64,000 nucleotides of DNA. Origin: Lentzea albidocapillata (GTDB lineage: Bacteria > Actinomycetota > Actinomycetes > Mycobacteriales > Pseudonocardiaceae). The notes below the pieces were generated by a model. The model searched no databases. It saw only the letters and a list, made by a program, of their open reading frames with translations, and was not told where the DNA came from. Each line of letters starts with the position of its first letter. Position 1 is the first letter of the stretch. The stretch spans positions 133,842-197,841 of the forward strand of contig NZ_JOEA01000024.1 in assembly GCF_000719115.1 (NCBI RefSeq), in the 5' to 3' direction. Position numbers and translations under genes: made by a program. Shown in pieces: positions 17,471-25,311 of this stretch.

Positions 17471-17774
17471 GTGTCGTTCGATTCCGTTTTCGTCGACGCT
17501 GGGATCGACTCGGGACATGTTTTGGAACCCCACAGGCTGCTGACCACTTCGCACGCGGATCCTCGGTGGGGCGATCAACAAGTAGCGATATGCCGTTTGA
17601 ACTGCAGCGATGACTTTTCGAGCGACACAGGTCGACCGGCCGGTGGCGCTGCGGGCACGTGCTGTGCTCGCAGCCCACGCACGGCTCGTCGCGGAACGGT
17701 GAAGTGGCAGTCGCCGTCCGGTTTCCGGCGGAGGACTCCGGCGGCGGACCGGCACGTCGCAGCGACGCCAGCAC
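17471..17774. other. Non-coding stretch between transposase remnant and copC
   Basis: About 300 bases without a convincing gene. Open frames exist on both strands but have no ribosome sites or recognisable motifs. It probably contains further decayed mobile-element DNA and the terminator zone of the copC operon. I see no clear hairpin followed by a T-run. Confidence 0.4.
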
Positions 17775-18221
17775 TCACCGCGGGTGGCGAGCGAGGCGGA
17801 ACGCCACGACCAGCATGGCCACTCCGCCGAGTGTCACCACCATCCACACCCACCAGGGCGTGGGCGCGGACCCTCCGAGGAAGAACCGGTACCGACCGGC
17901 CAGCACGGTCCCGTCAGGCGGCGTCACCCGATAGCTGACCAGGTACTCGCCGGTGGACGGCAGCAAGCGCAGCGGCACGGTCACCACGGTGTCGTCCACG
18001 CCGATCATCGGTTCGCTCCACACCTCGCCACCACCTGTCACGGTGATCGAGTACGGCCCCGCCCCGGCCACCGGCCGGTCGAAAGTCAAGCGAACGCGTT
18101 GCGGTGCAACGGAGATCCGCGACTCCGCGTGAGGGCTGGCGTCCCGCAGAGCGGGCTCGGCCGAGGCGGACGGCACCGAGCAGAGGAGCAGCGCGGTCGC
18201 GAGGAGTAGCACACGGATCAC
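17775..18221 (-). CDS. CopC-domain secreted/membrane protein with altered copper site
   Basis: 148-residue protein: a signal peptide (MIRVLLLATALLLCSVPSASA), a CopC-type beta-sandwich (residues about 24-115, with RVRLTFDRPV, VPLRLLPSTGEYLVSYRV and DGTVLAGRYRFFLGG) and a C-terminal transmembrane helix. Usual CopC proteins begin with a mature N-terminal His and carry a DGH motif for Cu(II). Here the mature start is EPALRDASP and DGH is DGT, so both standard histidine ligands look lost. The GTG start overlaps the stop of the YcnI gene (GTGA). No CopD domain or gene is adjacent. Confidence 0.78.
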   Translation of the reverse strand: MIRVLLLATALLLCSVPSASAEPALRDASPHAESRISVAPQRVRLTFDRPVAGAGPYSITVTGGGEVWSEPMIGVDDTVVTVPLRLLPSTGEYLVSYRVTPPDGTVLAGRYRFFLGGSAPTPWWVWMVVTLGGVAMLVVAFRLARHPR

Positions 18222-18829
18222 GAGATCTCCCTGCGGCGAAACAACAGAACGCCTCCGACGGCCAGTACCACGCTGAGGCCCACCAGGCTTGCCACGGCGA
18301 TCCACGGCACGTTCGCGGCGGACGCGGCGCGTTCGCCGTGGTGTCCTGCGCCGGACGGCTCGGTCAGTGTCACGACAGGAGCTGGGCGGTCCGGCTGGTC
18401 GTTCCAGGCCACGGTGCCGCCGTTGGCGAGGAACTGCGTGGTGGGCAGCACGAGCGTGTCCACGTCCGACGGGAGTGGGCCCATCGTGAGGCCGAAGTCC
18501 TCGTAGTGTGCGTCGCCACCGGCCAGTTCGCTGCCGGGACGCGCGGTCCACTCGACTGCGGTGACCACGCCGCCCGGACCGCGGCGGACCGTGGGGATCC
18601 AGCCTGTCAGCGGACGCGTGCGCGCCGTGGTGATGCCGTGTGCCGGTGGGATCGTGACTTCGATTCGAGTGGTGGCAACGGTTTCCTCGTTGGGCACCCG
18701 AAGCACGACAGTGCCGTACCCGCCCTTTTCCGGCGGACTGTCCGGGGTGTGCGCTGTCACGTGCGCGACGGCCGTGCCCGTGCCCAGCACGAACATCGCC
18801 ACCGAGCACACGAGAAACCTGATCATCAC
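18218..18829 (-). CDS. YcnI family (DUF1775) copper-associated membrane protein
   Basis: 203-residue YcnI-like protein: a signal peptide ending AVAHVT, so that the mature protein probably begins with the histidine used in the YcnI mono-histidine copper site. A DUF1775 domain follows (GGYGTVVLRVPNEETVATTR, then EVTIPPAHGI, then a tryptophan in LTGWIPTVRR). A Gly/His linker leads to a C-terminal transmembrane helix and RRRE tail. Members are thought to act in copper handling at the cell surface together with CopC/CopD-type proteins. It is the first gene of a two-gene operon with copC. Confidence 0.85.
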   Translation of the reverse strand: MMIRFLVCSVAMFVLGTGTAVAHVTAHTPDSPPEKGGYGTVVLRVPNEETVATTRIEVTIPPAHGITTARTRPLTGWIPTVRRGPGGVVTAVEWTARPGSELAGGDAHYEDFGLTMGPLPSDVDTLVLPTTQFLANGGTVAWNDQPDRPAPVVTLTEPSGAGHHGERAASAANVPWIAVASLVGLSVVLAVGGVLLFRRREIS

Positions 18830-18895
18830 AGCTGCCTCGCGACGGTGAGGGAGGGCTCCGGCGGCGGGGCGCCGGAGCCCTCGGAACAGTGGGAA

Positions 18896-19480
18896 TCAGC
18901 AGTTCGCACCGCGTTGCTCAGCCTGCATGTCCCACGGCTGGCCCCTGGTCTGGCCCTCGACCTGGCCGTCCACGTACCAGTAGTAGTGGCCGTACCAGCG
19001 ATCCTCGAACTGCATCTCCCAGGTGCCCGCCACGCGGGCCTGTTGCTTGGAGACGTAGATGTCCACCCGGGACCTCGGTCCCACTTCCTGGCGGATCTCG
19101 TCCGCCTGGGTCTCCGACCAGGACCACTCGCGCTGGAAGCTCGCCTTGATCGACGCCTCGTAGATCTGCCCCAGCTTCACGCCGCCGGAGATCTCGACGC
19201 CGAACGTGTTCTTCGTGCCCGTGGTCGCCTCGTAGCGGATGACTCTGGTCTGGTTGAAGTCAGTGCAGTTCGTCGAGCTTCCCGCGAACTGGCGGGGCCC
19301 GTTGAAGATCTGCATGCCGCCGCTTGGCTTGAACTTGCAGGAGTTCGCCCAGACGCAGTGCTCGACCAGTTGCTGCGTGGTCGGGGAACCCTGGTGCGTG
19401 GCGTTGGCCGCGGGAACGGCGGCGAAGGTCGCCGCGAGCGCCAGCGCCAGCGCGGTCAGAACTCTGGTCCTGTTCGACAT
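18896..19480 (-). CDS. Secreted protein, possibly aerolysin/ETX-MTX2-like
   Basis: 194-residue exported protein: signal peptide MSNRTRVLTALALALAATF ending near ANATHQG, with GAGGAG 7 nt before the ATG at 19480. The mature region is beta-rich, with alternating Ser/Thr/Val strands (GVEISGGVKLGQIYEASIKA, then SFQREWSWSETQADEI, then VGPRSRVDIYVSKQQARVAG). That alternation and the SWSET turn resemble the stem of aerolysin/ETX-MTX2 pore-forming toxins and small actinobacterial relatives. The match is by eye only. Three cysteines lie in the N-terminal half and a fourth is the final residue. It is the last gene of the minus-strand secreted group. Confidence 0.6.
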   Translation of the reverse strand: MSNRTRVLTALALALAATFAAVPAANATHQGSPTTQQLVEHCVWANSCKFKPSGGMQIFNGPRQFAGSSTNCTDFNQTRVIRYEATTGTKNTFGVEISGGVKLGQIYEASIKASFQREWSWSETQADEIRQEVGPRSRVDIYVSKQQARVAGTWEMQFEDRWYGHYYWYVDGQVEGQTRGQPWDMQAEQRGANC

Positions 19481-19491
19481 GTTCCGGCTCC

Positions 19492-19926
19492 TCAGCTCAG
19501 ACCCACGGTGACGGTGCGGTCGCCGGCGAAGGCGAGGTCGGGGTGGTTGTTCCTGAACGGGCCGTGGCGGGAGCCGTCGGACGGATAGAGCCACACCCAG
19601 CAGGACGACCACGCCTGTGCCGAGCCGACCTGGTTGCGCCACGGGCTGTCGTTGAGCGCCACGAAGTGGTCGACCTTGTCGTTCTTCGGGCACGGCCTCG
19701 GCACCCAGACCGTCAGCCGGTCACCGGTGTAGTCCTGACCGGTGAAGATCCGGGCGCCGATCACGTCGCTACCGCCGCGCACGCTGTCGGGGCCGTTGCA
19801 GCTGTATCTCGTCGTGGTGACCGAGTAATCGCAGTTCTGGGCCGCGTGAGCGATTCCGGCCGGAACCATGCCGAGCAGTACCGCGCTGGTGGCGGTCACC
19901 GCCGCGAGTTTTCGCTTCAACGTCAC
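19492..19926 (-). CDS. Small secreted cysteine-rich protein (beta/gamma-crystallin-like)
   Basis: 144-residue exported protein with a signal peptide (VTLKRKLAAVTATSAVLLGM to IAHAAQ). The mature part (about 115 residues) has four cysteines. The pattern IFTGQDYTGDRLTVW followed later by WRNQVGSAQAWSSCWVWLY resembles the Greek-key turns of beta/gamma-crystallin or peptidase-inhibitor-I36-type proteins such as the one encoded at 22647. GTG start at 19926 with a GAAAGG upstream. It lies 11 nt ahead of the next secreted-protein gene, so the two are co-transcribed. Confidence 0.62.
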   Translation of the reverse strand: MTLKRKLAAVTATSAVLLGMVPAGIAHAAQNCDYSVTTTRYSCNGPDSVRGGSDVIGARIFTGQDYTGDRLTVWVPRPCPKNDKVDHFVALNDSPWRNQVGSAQAWSSCWVWLYPSDGSRHGPFRNNHPDLAFAGDRTVTVGLS

Positions 19927-20012
19927 TTCGTGAAGACCTTTCGTCCGGTCTTGCAGGGCTGGACCGAAGGTAGGGCTGAGGGCAACGAAGGATCCATGCG
20001 CACTTTGACGAA

Positions 20013-20693
20013 TCAGCTGCCGCGAATCGACTCCGCGATCATGGCGATGGCGAGCTGCTGCAGACCCCGGCCCGTTGTCGGGTCCACACCGGTGATCTCG
20101 GTGACGCGACCCAGCCGGTAGTTCAGCGTGTTGCGGTGCACGAACAGCTGCTTCGCCGCCTGGTTGCGGTTGCGGTCGGTGTCGATCCACGCCGTGAGCG
20201 TGGCCCACAGCAGTGGATACCCGCGCAGTGGCGCGATCATCGCAGCCAGCTGGTCGGCCACGGCACGGTCGCGGGTCGCCGCGTACTCCACCAGCATATC
20301 CGTCATCCGGTAGGTGCCACCGGGTCTGCGGCCGGCGGCCAGCAACCGAGCCGTGTCCACCGCTTCCCGGTAGCCCTCGGCGATCTCGGCGACGGGCCGG
20401 TGCGCCACCGCGACCCACCCCTCGTTCGGCAGACGCGCACTCAGCCTCCCGAGCGCCGATCTGGTCGACTCCGGATCGACGTCAGCCAGTAATGCGACCA
20501 CGACGCCGTCGCGGCACGTGAGCAACACATCCGAGCACGGAAAACTCTCCAGACTGCCGTTGGGCAGCTTCAGCACCGCGATCACATAGCGATCCGCGAG
20601 GGGGAAATTCAGATCGGAAGCAATCGAATGACCATCGATCAACTGATCAACCATTTCCGCGGCGGAATGCACATGTCCGCTCACGGCGGGCAT
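20013..20693 (-). CDS. PucR-type HTH regulator lacking a PucR sensor domain
   Basis: 226-residue protein whose C-terminus is a PucR/CdaR HTH: QAAKQLFVHRNTLNYRLGRV then TEITGVDP. The preceding region (residues 1-150) resembles the GGDEF-like middle domain of actinobacterial PucR proteins, without the N-terminal PucR domain. The start at 20693 lies 13 nt inside the end of the histidine kinase gene, so expression is probably coupled. Alternative in-frame GTG starts are possible. Such proteins activate metabolic or secreted-enzyme genes; the neighbouring secreted proteins are plausible targets. Confidence 0.78.
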   Translation of the reverse strand: MPAVSGHVHSAAEMVDQLIDGHSIASDLNFPLADRYVIAVLKLPNGSLESFPCSDVLLTCRDGVVVALLADVDPESTRSALGRLSARLPNEGWVAVAHRPVAEIAEGYREAVDTARLLAAGRRPGGTYRMTDMLVEYAATRDRAVADQLAAMIAPLRGYPLLWATLTAWIDTDRNRNQAAKQLFVHRNTLNYRLGRVTEITGVDPTTGRGLQQLAIAMIAESIRGS

Positions 20694-21871
20694 TTCGCTT
20701 GGGTCGGAATCGTGACGACAATGCGAAGTCCGCCCTCGTCGCGCGACCGTGCGTCGACGGACGCGTCGTGCGCCCGCGCGATCGACTCCACAATGGACAA
20801 TCCGAGCCCACTGCCCTTGACCGCGGCGTCGCGGACGTCGCCGCGGCGGAAGGGCTCGAACAGCTGAGGGATGCTCGCTGCCGGCACCGGTAAGCCTGTG
20901 TTGGACACGGTGAGCACGCCGGGCGAGTTCGTGTTGATCCACACCGTGCCACCGGAAACGTTGTGCCTGACCGCGTTCGTCGCGAGGTTGGTCACCAGTT
21001 GGAAGAGGAGATCCCGATCGCCGAGCACGGTGGTGCCGGAAAGGTCCGCGTGCATCTCGACCTGCTGTCGCGCCGCCTCGGCACGATGTTGTTCCAGGAC
21101 CTCGGCGACCACCACGTGCAGCTCGACGGGTTCCCGTCGATCCAGGCCGCGGTCGCTGCGGGCCAGCACGAGGAGTCCGTCGATGAGGCGCTCGATCTGC
21201 CGGTTGGCGGTCAGCAACTGTTCCCGTATCCGCGCGGCTTCCGCCGGTGTGGGGTTGTCGGCCAGTCCGATCTGCACCGCGGCCCGCTGAACGGCCAGTG
21301 GGGTGCGCAGCTCGTGGGAGGCGTTGGCGACGAACCGCCGTTGGCTGTCGAACGCCGACTCGAGGCGGTCGAGCATGTCGTCGAAGGTCTCGGCCAGTTC
21401 CGTGAGCTCGTCGCGCGGCCCCTGCAGCGCCAGCCGCTGGTGCAGGTTGGACGAGGAGAGTCGCCGCGCGGTCGCGATGATCGTGTGCAGAGGACGCAAC
21501 ACGCGGCCCGACAGCCACCAGCCCGCGGCCACGGAGATGAGCGCCACGCCGCACAACGAGAGGGCGGAGACGATGAGCAGCGTGTCCAGCGTCATGGCCT
21601 GGATGGTCTCGGCCACCTGCTGAACCTTGGCGTCGGCCTCGGCCGCCGTCGCCGAACCACGCGTCACCCCGTGCGGCAGTCGCTCCGCAGACGTGCTCCC
21701 GACCGACGGCGTGTGCGAAGCCTGCTCCACCAGGAACGGGTACTGGCTGCGCATCAGCAGGTAGATCACGGTGAGCAGGAGCGCGCCGCCGCCGGCGAAC
21801 AAACCGCCGTAGAGCGCCGTCAGCTTGACTCGGACGGTGAACCGCGGCGGCCTAGATGCGGTAGCCGGCAC
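20681..21871 (-). CDS. OmpR-family sensor histidine kinase
   Basis: 396-residue classical kinase. TM1 spans about residues 18-40 and an extracytoplasmic loop of about 55 residues follows; TM2 spans about 95-120. A HAMP domain precedes the HisKA segment (FVANASHELRTPLAVQRAAV, H186), then a HATPase_c domain with N-box LVTNLATNAVRHNV and G-box GSGLGLSIVESIARAH. The start overlaps the end of the response regulator gene by 20 nt, and its own end overlaps the PucR-type gene. This makes a tightly coupled three-gene regulatory unit. Confidence 0.92.
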   Translation of the reverse strand: MPATASRPPRFTVRVKLTALYGGLFAGGGALLLTVIYLLMRSQYPFLVEQASHTPSVGSTSAERLPHGVTRGSATAAEADAKVQQVAETIQAMTLDTLLIVSALSLCGVALISVAAGWWLSGRVLRPLHTIIATARRLSSSNLHQRLALQGPRDELTELAETFDDMLDRLESAFDSQRRFVANASHELRTPLAVQRAAVQIGLADNPTPAEAARIREQLLTANRQIERLIDGLLVLARSDRGLDRREPVELHVVVAEVLEQHRAEAARQQVEMHADLSGTTVLGDRDLLFQLVTNLATNAVRHNVSGGTVWINTNSPGVLTVSNTGLPVPAASIPQLFEPFRRGDVRDAAVKGSGLGLSIVESIARAHDASVDARSRDEGGLRIVVTIPTQAKCPP

Positions 21872-22505
21872 CGGGCACCGTCTCGATCACGGTGGGATCA
21901 CCGAGCTTGGCTCGCAGCTTGGACATGGCCACCCGGACGGCGTTGGTGAACAGGTCGGTGTGCTCGTCCCAGGCGAGCTCGAGCAGCCGTTCGGTGCTGA
22001 CCACCGCGCCCTGGGCGCGCATCAGCACCGCCAGCACCGCGAACTCCTTGGGAGTCAGCTCCACCCGCCTGCCTTCGCGGCTGACGTCGTGGTGCGCGAC
22101 GTCCATGCGCACACCCTTGCGTTCGAGCACCGGCGGAAGCGCGGGCTGGTTGCGCCGCGCCAGGGCGTGCACCCGCGCCACCAGTTCGGGGTACTCGAAC
22201 GGTTTGGCGAGGTAGTCGTCGGCGCCCAGCCGCAGACCGTCCACTTTGTCCTCCATTGCCCCAGCGGCGGTGAGCATGAGCACCTTGGTGCGGCTGCCCT
22301 GCGCGGCGAGCTCGGCGCACACGACGTCACCGTGTTTTCCCGGTAGGTCGCGATCGAGGATGACCACGTCGTAGTCGTGTATCGCGAGCTGTTCCTGCGC
22401 GGTGATCCCGTCGTGGACGACATCCACTGCCATGGCCTGCCTGCGCAGGCCCGCCGCCACGAGCTCGGCGAGCGCAACCTCGTCCTCGGCCACCAAAACC
22501 CTCAT
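21852..22505 (-). CDS. OmpR/PhoB-family response regulator
   Basis: 217-residue regulator. Receiver domain with E7-D8, phospho-acceptor D51 (VVILDRDLPG) and the lysine in YLAKPFEYPEL. The winged helix (residues 125-217) contains LTPKEFAVLAVLMRAQGAVV and ends in VIETVPGAGYRI, the classic C-terminal hairpin. I used the ATG at 22505 because the upstream extension has no homologous character. It is first in the operon with the kinase and PucR-type gene. A 40-bp dyad lies 24 nt upstream, between it and the divergent secreted-inhibitor gene. Confidence 0.93.
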   Translation of the reverse strand: MRVLVAEDEVALAELVAAGLRRQAMAVDVVHDGITAQEQLAIHDYDVVILDRDLPGKHGDVVCAELAAQGSRTKVLMLTAAGAMEDKVDGLRLGADDYLAKPFEYPELVARVHALARRNQPALPPVLERKGVRMDVAHHDVSREGRRVELTPKEFAVLAVLMRAQGAVVSTERLLELAWDEHTDLFTNAVRVAMSKLRAKLGDPTVIETVPGAGYRI

Positions 22506-22528
22506 GCGGCGAGTATGCGCACCCCAGG

Positions 22529-22568
22529 GTTTCCAGAACGTCTCCACTGGTGGAGAGCCTCTGGAAAC
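22529..22568. promoter_or_regulatory. 40-bp nested dyad between regulator and secreted-inhibitor genes
   Basis: Two perfect inverted repeats share one centre (between 22548 and 22549). The outer pair is GTTTCCAGA / TCTGGAAAC and the inner pair is TCTCCAC / GTGGAGA, separated by 3-nt mismatched spacers. It is in the divergent intergenic region of the response regulator and the I36-type gene, the right place for an autoregulatory operator. It could also fold as a hairpin in either leader RNA. Confidence 0.65.
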
Positions 22569-22646
22569 ACCCGTTCGAGTAGACCTGCGGACATCAGGCC
22601 AGAGCTGCCTCTCGCCGTCGCATTCCTACCGAACGGGGTTTCCTCC

Positions 22647-23018
22647 ATGTTCCGCAACGTCGCCAGGGTGACCGGCGTGGTCACGCTCGTCGCCGCTCTC
22701 GGTCTGTCGCTCAGTGCCGTCAGTCCGGCCGTGGCCGGACCGGAGCAGTGTCCTGAAGGCCACTTCTGCCTGTGGGAGCACGCGGGTTACAAGGGCAGGT
22801 TCTTCTCATCCCCCCACGACGTGCCGAATGTCGGCCCCGACATGAACGACAAGTCCACGTCGCACTGGAACCGGATGGACAAGAGGGTCTGCGTGTACGA
22901 CCACAGCCGTTACCGAGGCCTTCTGGGTTCGTACGGTTCCAACTCCTTCGGCCACATGGACTTCACCCACGACATCATCACGTCCTTCCGCCGAGTGAAC
23001 GCGGAAGGCCGCTGCTGA
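22647..23018 (+). CDS. Secreted peptidase inhibitor family I36 protein
   Basis: 123-residue exported protein: signal peptide MFRNVARVTGVVTLVAALGL to PAVAGPEQ. The mature domain CPEGHFCLWEHAGYKGRFF then SSPHDVPNVGP is the typical I36 (SMI-like, beta/gamma-crystallin fold) pattern. It has a C-x6-C-L-W start, a central NDKSTSHWNRMDKRVCVYDH strand and a final cysteine. Such proteins are secreted protease inhibitors in Streptomyces relatives. It lies upstream of an S33 peptidase (50 bp) and faces the two-component regulator across the dyad. Confidence 0.83.
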   Translation: MFRNVARVTGVVTLVAALGLSLSAVSPAVAGPEQCPEGHFCLWEHAGYKGRFFSSPHDVPNVGPDMNDKSTSHWNRMDKRVCVYDHSRYRGLLGSYGSNSFGHMDFTHDIITSFRRVNAEGRC

Positions 23019-23068
23019 GCCACGGAAAGGACGGTCCGCACAAGATCAACCGATACGGAGAACCAGCC

Positions 23069-24730
23069 ATGCGGAAACGACATCGGTCCATCAGGGTGCT
23101 GAGTACAGTGATGGCCGCGGGGACCCTGCTCAGCCTGACCACGCCCGTGGCGCAGGGCGAGCAAACAGGTGCTGGCCTGAACCGGTTCTACAGTCAGCGG
23201 ATCACGTGGGCGGCGTGCGACCAGCCGGTGCCACCGGGAGTCCCGGCCGACTTCTGGAAGCAACAGTGGTCCGGAATGGACTGCGGCACGGTCATGGTGC
23301 CGATGGACTATCGCGGTCCGGGCGGTCGCACGCTTGAGATCATCGTGACCAGGGTCAGGGCCAAGGATCCGGCGAAACGACAGGGCGCGCTGCTGACGAA
23401 TCCCGGCGGTCCCGGCATCACGGGGCTGTTCTTCCCCAAGGGTTTCGCCAGGCTGTCCGCCGCCGCGGAGAGCTTCGACGTCATCGGCTTCGGTCCCAGG
23501 GGCACGCGGTTCAACAAGGACGAGTTGCGGTGCGAGGTCCCCGACCAGGCGCCGGACCGGCCGACCCGGCCGACCGACGCGCAACTGGCCGTCATCGCCG
23601 AACAGGCACGACAGCAGGAAGAGATGTGTCAGCGCGCGGGCGGTGAGTTGCGCAAGCACGTCACCACCGCGAACACCGCGCGGGACATGGACGTCATCCG
23701 CGCCGCCATGGGCGAACGGAAGATCAACTACTACGGCGCCTCGTACGGCACCTACCTCGGTGCCGTCTACGGAAGCCTCTTTCCGAGTAAGCTCAACCGA
23801 AGCGTGCTGGACTCCTCCATGCACCCCGACTGGTCCTACTACGAGGCGTCCAAGTCGCAGGCGATCGCGATCAAGGCCAGCGTCGACGCCTGGCTCGCCT
23901 GGGTCGCGCAGCGCGACAACGCCTACCACCTCGGCAGGACGGCGACCGAAGTCCACACAGCGCTGGAAAAGCTGCGCGCAGAGCTGGAGCGCACACCGGT
24001 GCCCTGGAATGGCGGTCCACCGGACATTCCCGCGGTCGACGGCGACGTGCTGGACCTGATCGTCGGCATGGACGCCCCAGGCCGGCCGAACTGGGACGTC
24101 CTCGCCCGGCTCCTCATCCAGTTCCAGGAGGCGTTGCAGACCGGCGCTCTCTCGCCGGACACCGCCGCCGCGCTCAAAATCATGGTCCCGGCCGAACCGA
24201 AGACCGCGATCGGTGTGTGGGAAGCCGTGACGTGCGAGCGGGACTGGCCCGCAGACGTCAACGAGTACTACCGGCAGATGCGGATCTTCCGCGAGAAGTA
24301 CCCCTACGGTGAAGGAGCGATGTCCGCGGCTCCCACCCCGTGCACGTTCCGGAGCTTCACGCCGACGGAACGCCCCGTCGACCTCCAGCGCCGGGGCTAT
24401 CCACCGGGGCTGGTGCTGCAGGCCGAGTTCGACCCGGCGACGAAGTACGAGGGCGGGCCCGCCATGGCGCGCAAGCTCCGCGACCACCTGATCACCGCGG
24501 TCGACGACGGCAGCCACGGCCTCTACATCGGCAACGCCTGCGTCACCAAGCGGGTCGACGACTACCTCCTCCGCGGCGTTCTCCCGTCCAAGCAGTCCAC
24601 CTGCGCGGGCGCGCCGCGACCGGACGTACCGGCCGACGCACAACCCTCCAGGGCGGACCAGCGCGGCGGATCGCTAGCCGAGCAGCTGAAAGCGCTGGCG
24701 GACCGGCATCCGAAGCTGCCGATCGGCTGA
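23069..24730 (+). CDS. Secreted S33-family (TAP-like) alpha/beta hydrolase
   Basis: 553-residue exported hydrolase of the tripeptidyl-aminopeptidase/SlpD type. It has a signal peptide (residues about 1-30) and an oxyanion loop LLTNPGGPGITG. The nucleophile S225 is in GASYGTYLG. A C-terminal TAP-like domain holds the aspartate region LVLQAEFDPATKYEGG and the histidine DDGSHGLYIG. Family members remove N-terminal peptides from secreted proteins. It is downstream of the I36-type inhibitor on the same strand, suggesting a coordinated peptidase/inhibitor module. It is followed by a long perfect hairpin. Confidence 0.88.
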   Translation: MRKRHRSIRVLSTVMAAGTLLSLTTPVAQGEQTGAGLNRFYSQRITWAACDQPVPPGVPADFWKQQWSGMDCGTVMVPMDYRGPGGRTLEIIVTRVRAKDPAKRQGALLTNPGGPGITGLFFPKGFARLSAAAESFDVIGFGPRGTRFNKDELRCEVPDQAPDRPTRPTDAQLAVIAEQARQQEEMCQRAGGELRKHVTTANTARDMDVIRAAMGERKINYYGASYGTYLGAVYGSLFPSKLNRSVLDSSMHPDWSYYEASKSQAIAIKASVDAWLAWVAQRDNAYHLGRTATEVHTALEKLRAELERTPVPWNGGPPDIPAVDGDVLDLIVGMDAPGRPNWDVLARLLIQFQEALQTGALSPDTAAALKIMVPAEPKTAIGVWEAVTCERDWPADVNEYYRQMRIFREKYPYGEGAMSAAPTPCTFRSFTPTERPVDLQRRGYPPGLVLQAEFDPATKYEGGPAMARKLRDHLITAVDDGSHGLYIGNACVTKRVDDYLLRGVLPSKQSTCAGAPRPDVPADAQPSRADQRGGSLAEQLKALADRHPKLPIG

Positions 24731-24734
24731 TCGC

Positions 24735-24787
24735 GTGGCCGGAACGGGCGGTGCCAGGCTCCGCTGGGCACCGCCCGTTCCGGCCAC
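24735..24787 (+). terminator. Strong hairpin after the S33 peptidase gene
   Basis: Perfect 21-bp inverted repeat, GTGGCCGGAACGGGCGGTGCC paired with its complement around an 11-nt loop, starting 4 nt after the stop. There is no T-run, which is usual for actinomycete I-shaped terminators. Confidence 0.82.
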
Positions 24788-24824
24788 GAGGGGAGAGACG
24801 ACGTGACATCGGACTACCGGCAGG

Positions 24825-24990
24825 TCACGCGGGCGTGACCTGGAACAGCCCGCCACCGGCCCACTCGTTGCCGAAGCTGACCGCGTATGTCGAGGTCACG
24901 TTGGACTGCGCGTAGACCTTGTGCGTGGAGTCGACGTGGCCAGGCGTGTCCTCGACCAGGCAGTAGCTGCTCGCCAGTTGACGGGCCCCT
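24825..24990 (-). pseudogene. C-terminal fragment of an unidentified secreted-type protein
   Basis: An open stretch ending at 24825 reads YCLVEDTPGHVDSTHKVYAQ, then SNVTSTYAVSFGNEWAGGGL, then FQVTPA. It looks protein-like (beta-rich, low Arg) but has no valid start. Its upstream part changes character at about 24990, where insertion-sequence end DNA begins. I read it as the tail of a gene cut by the element to its right. The family is not recognised. Confidence 0.35.
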
Positions 24991-25018
24991 ACTCGGTGAG
25001 GCCTCGGCCGGTCTTGCA

Positions 25019-25282
25019 GTTGGGTCTGCTGCACCGTTAGGTGACAGTGGTAGTCACGCAGCCTGGCTGGCTGGCGTGGTCATGATTGCTTCGTATTGAT
25101 GGGGGTCAACCGGCCGAGGGCGGTTTGGCGTCTGCGGCGGTGGCAGGTGCGTTCGATCCAGGTGACGATCGCGGTCCGGAGTTCGTCGCGGGTGGGCCAG
25201 GTGCGCCGGTTGAGAACGTTGTTCTGCAGCAAGGCGAAGAAGGGGTCTGTCAATCGAACGGCGAGACCGGCGCGTCCGACCA
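25019..25282 (-). pseudogene. Degenerate IS3-family transposase, C-terminal end
   Basis: The minus strand reads FFALLQNNVLNRRTWPTRDE, then LRTAIVTWIERTCHRRRRQT, then ALGRLTPI, the conserved end of actinobacterial IS3-type OrfB. The usual final residues (YEAIMTTPASQAA) continue in a different frame and end at 25054, so a one-base frameshift has broken the gene. The catalytic DDE part is missing. Bases 25019-25045 (TGCTGCACCGTTAGGTGACA region) look like the element's terminal repeat. Confidence 0.68.
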
Positions 25283-25311
25283 TGCTGCCGCGAGGAACGT
25301 CTCACCGACGC

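Noticed and set aside
17471..17774. Short frames with Cys/His-rich products between the transposase scrap and copC
   Set aside because: No start signals, no consistent frame and no recognisable domain.
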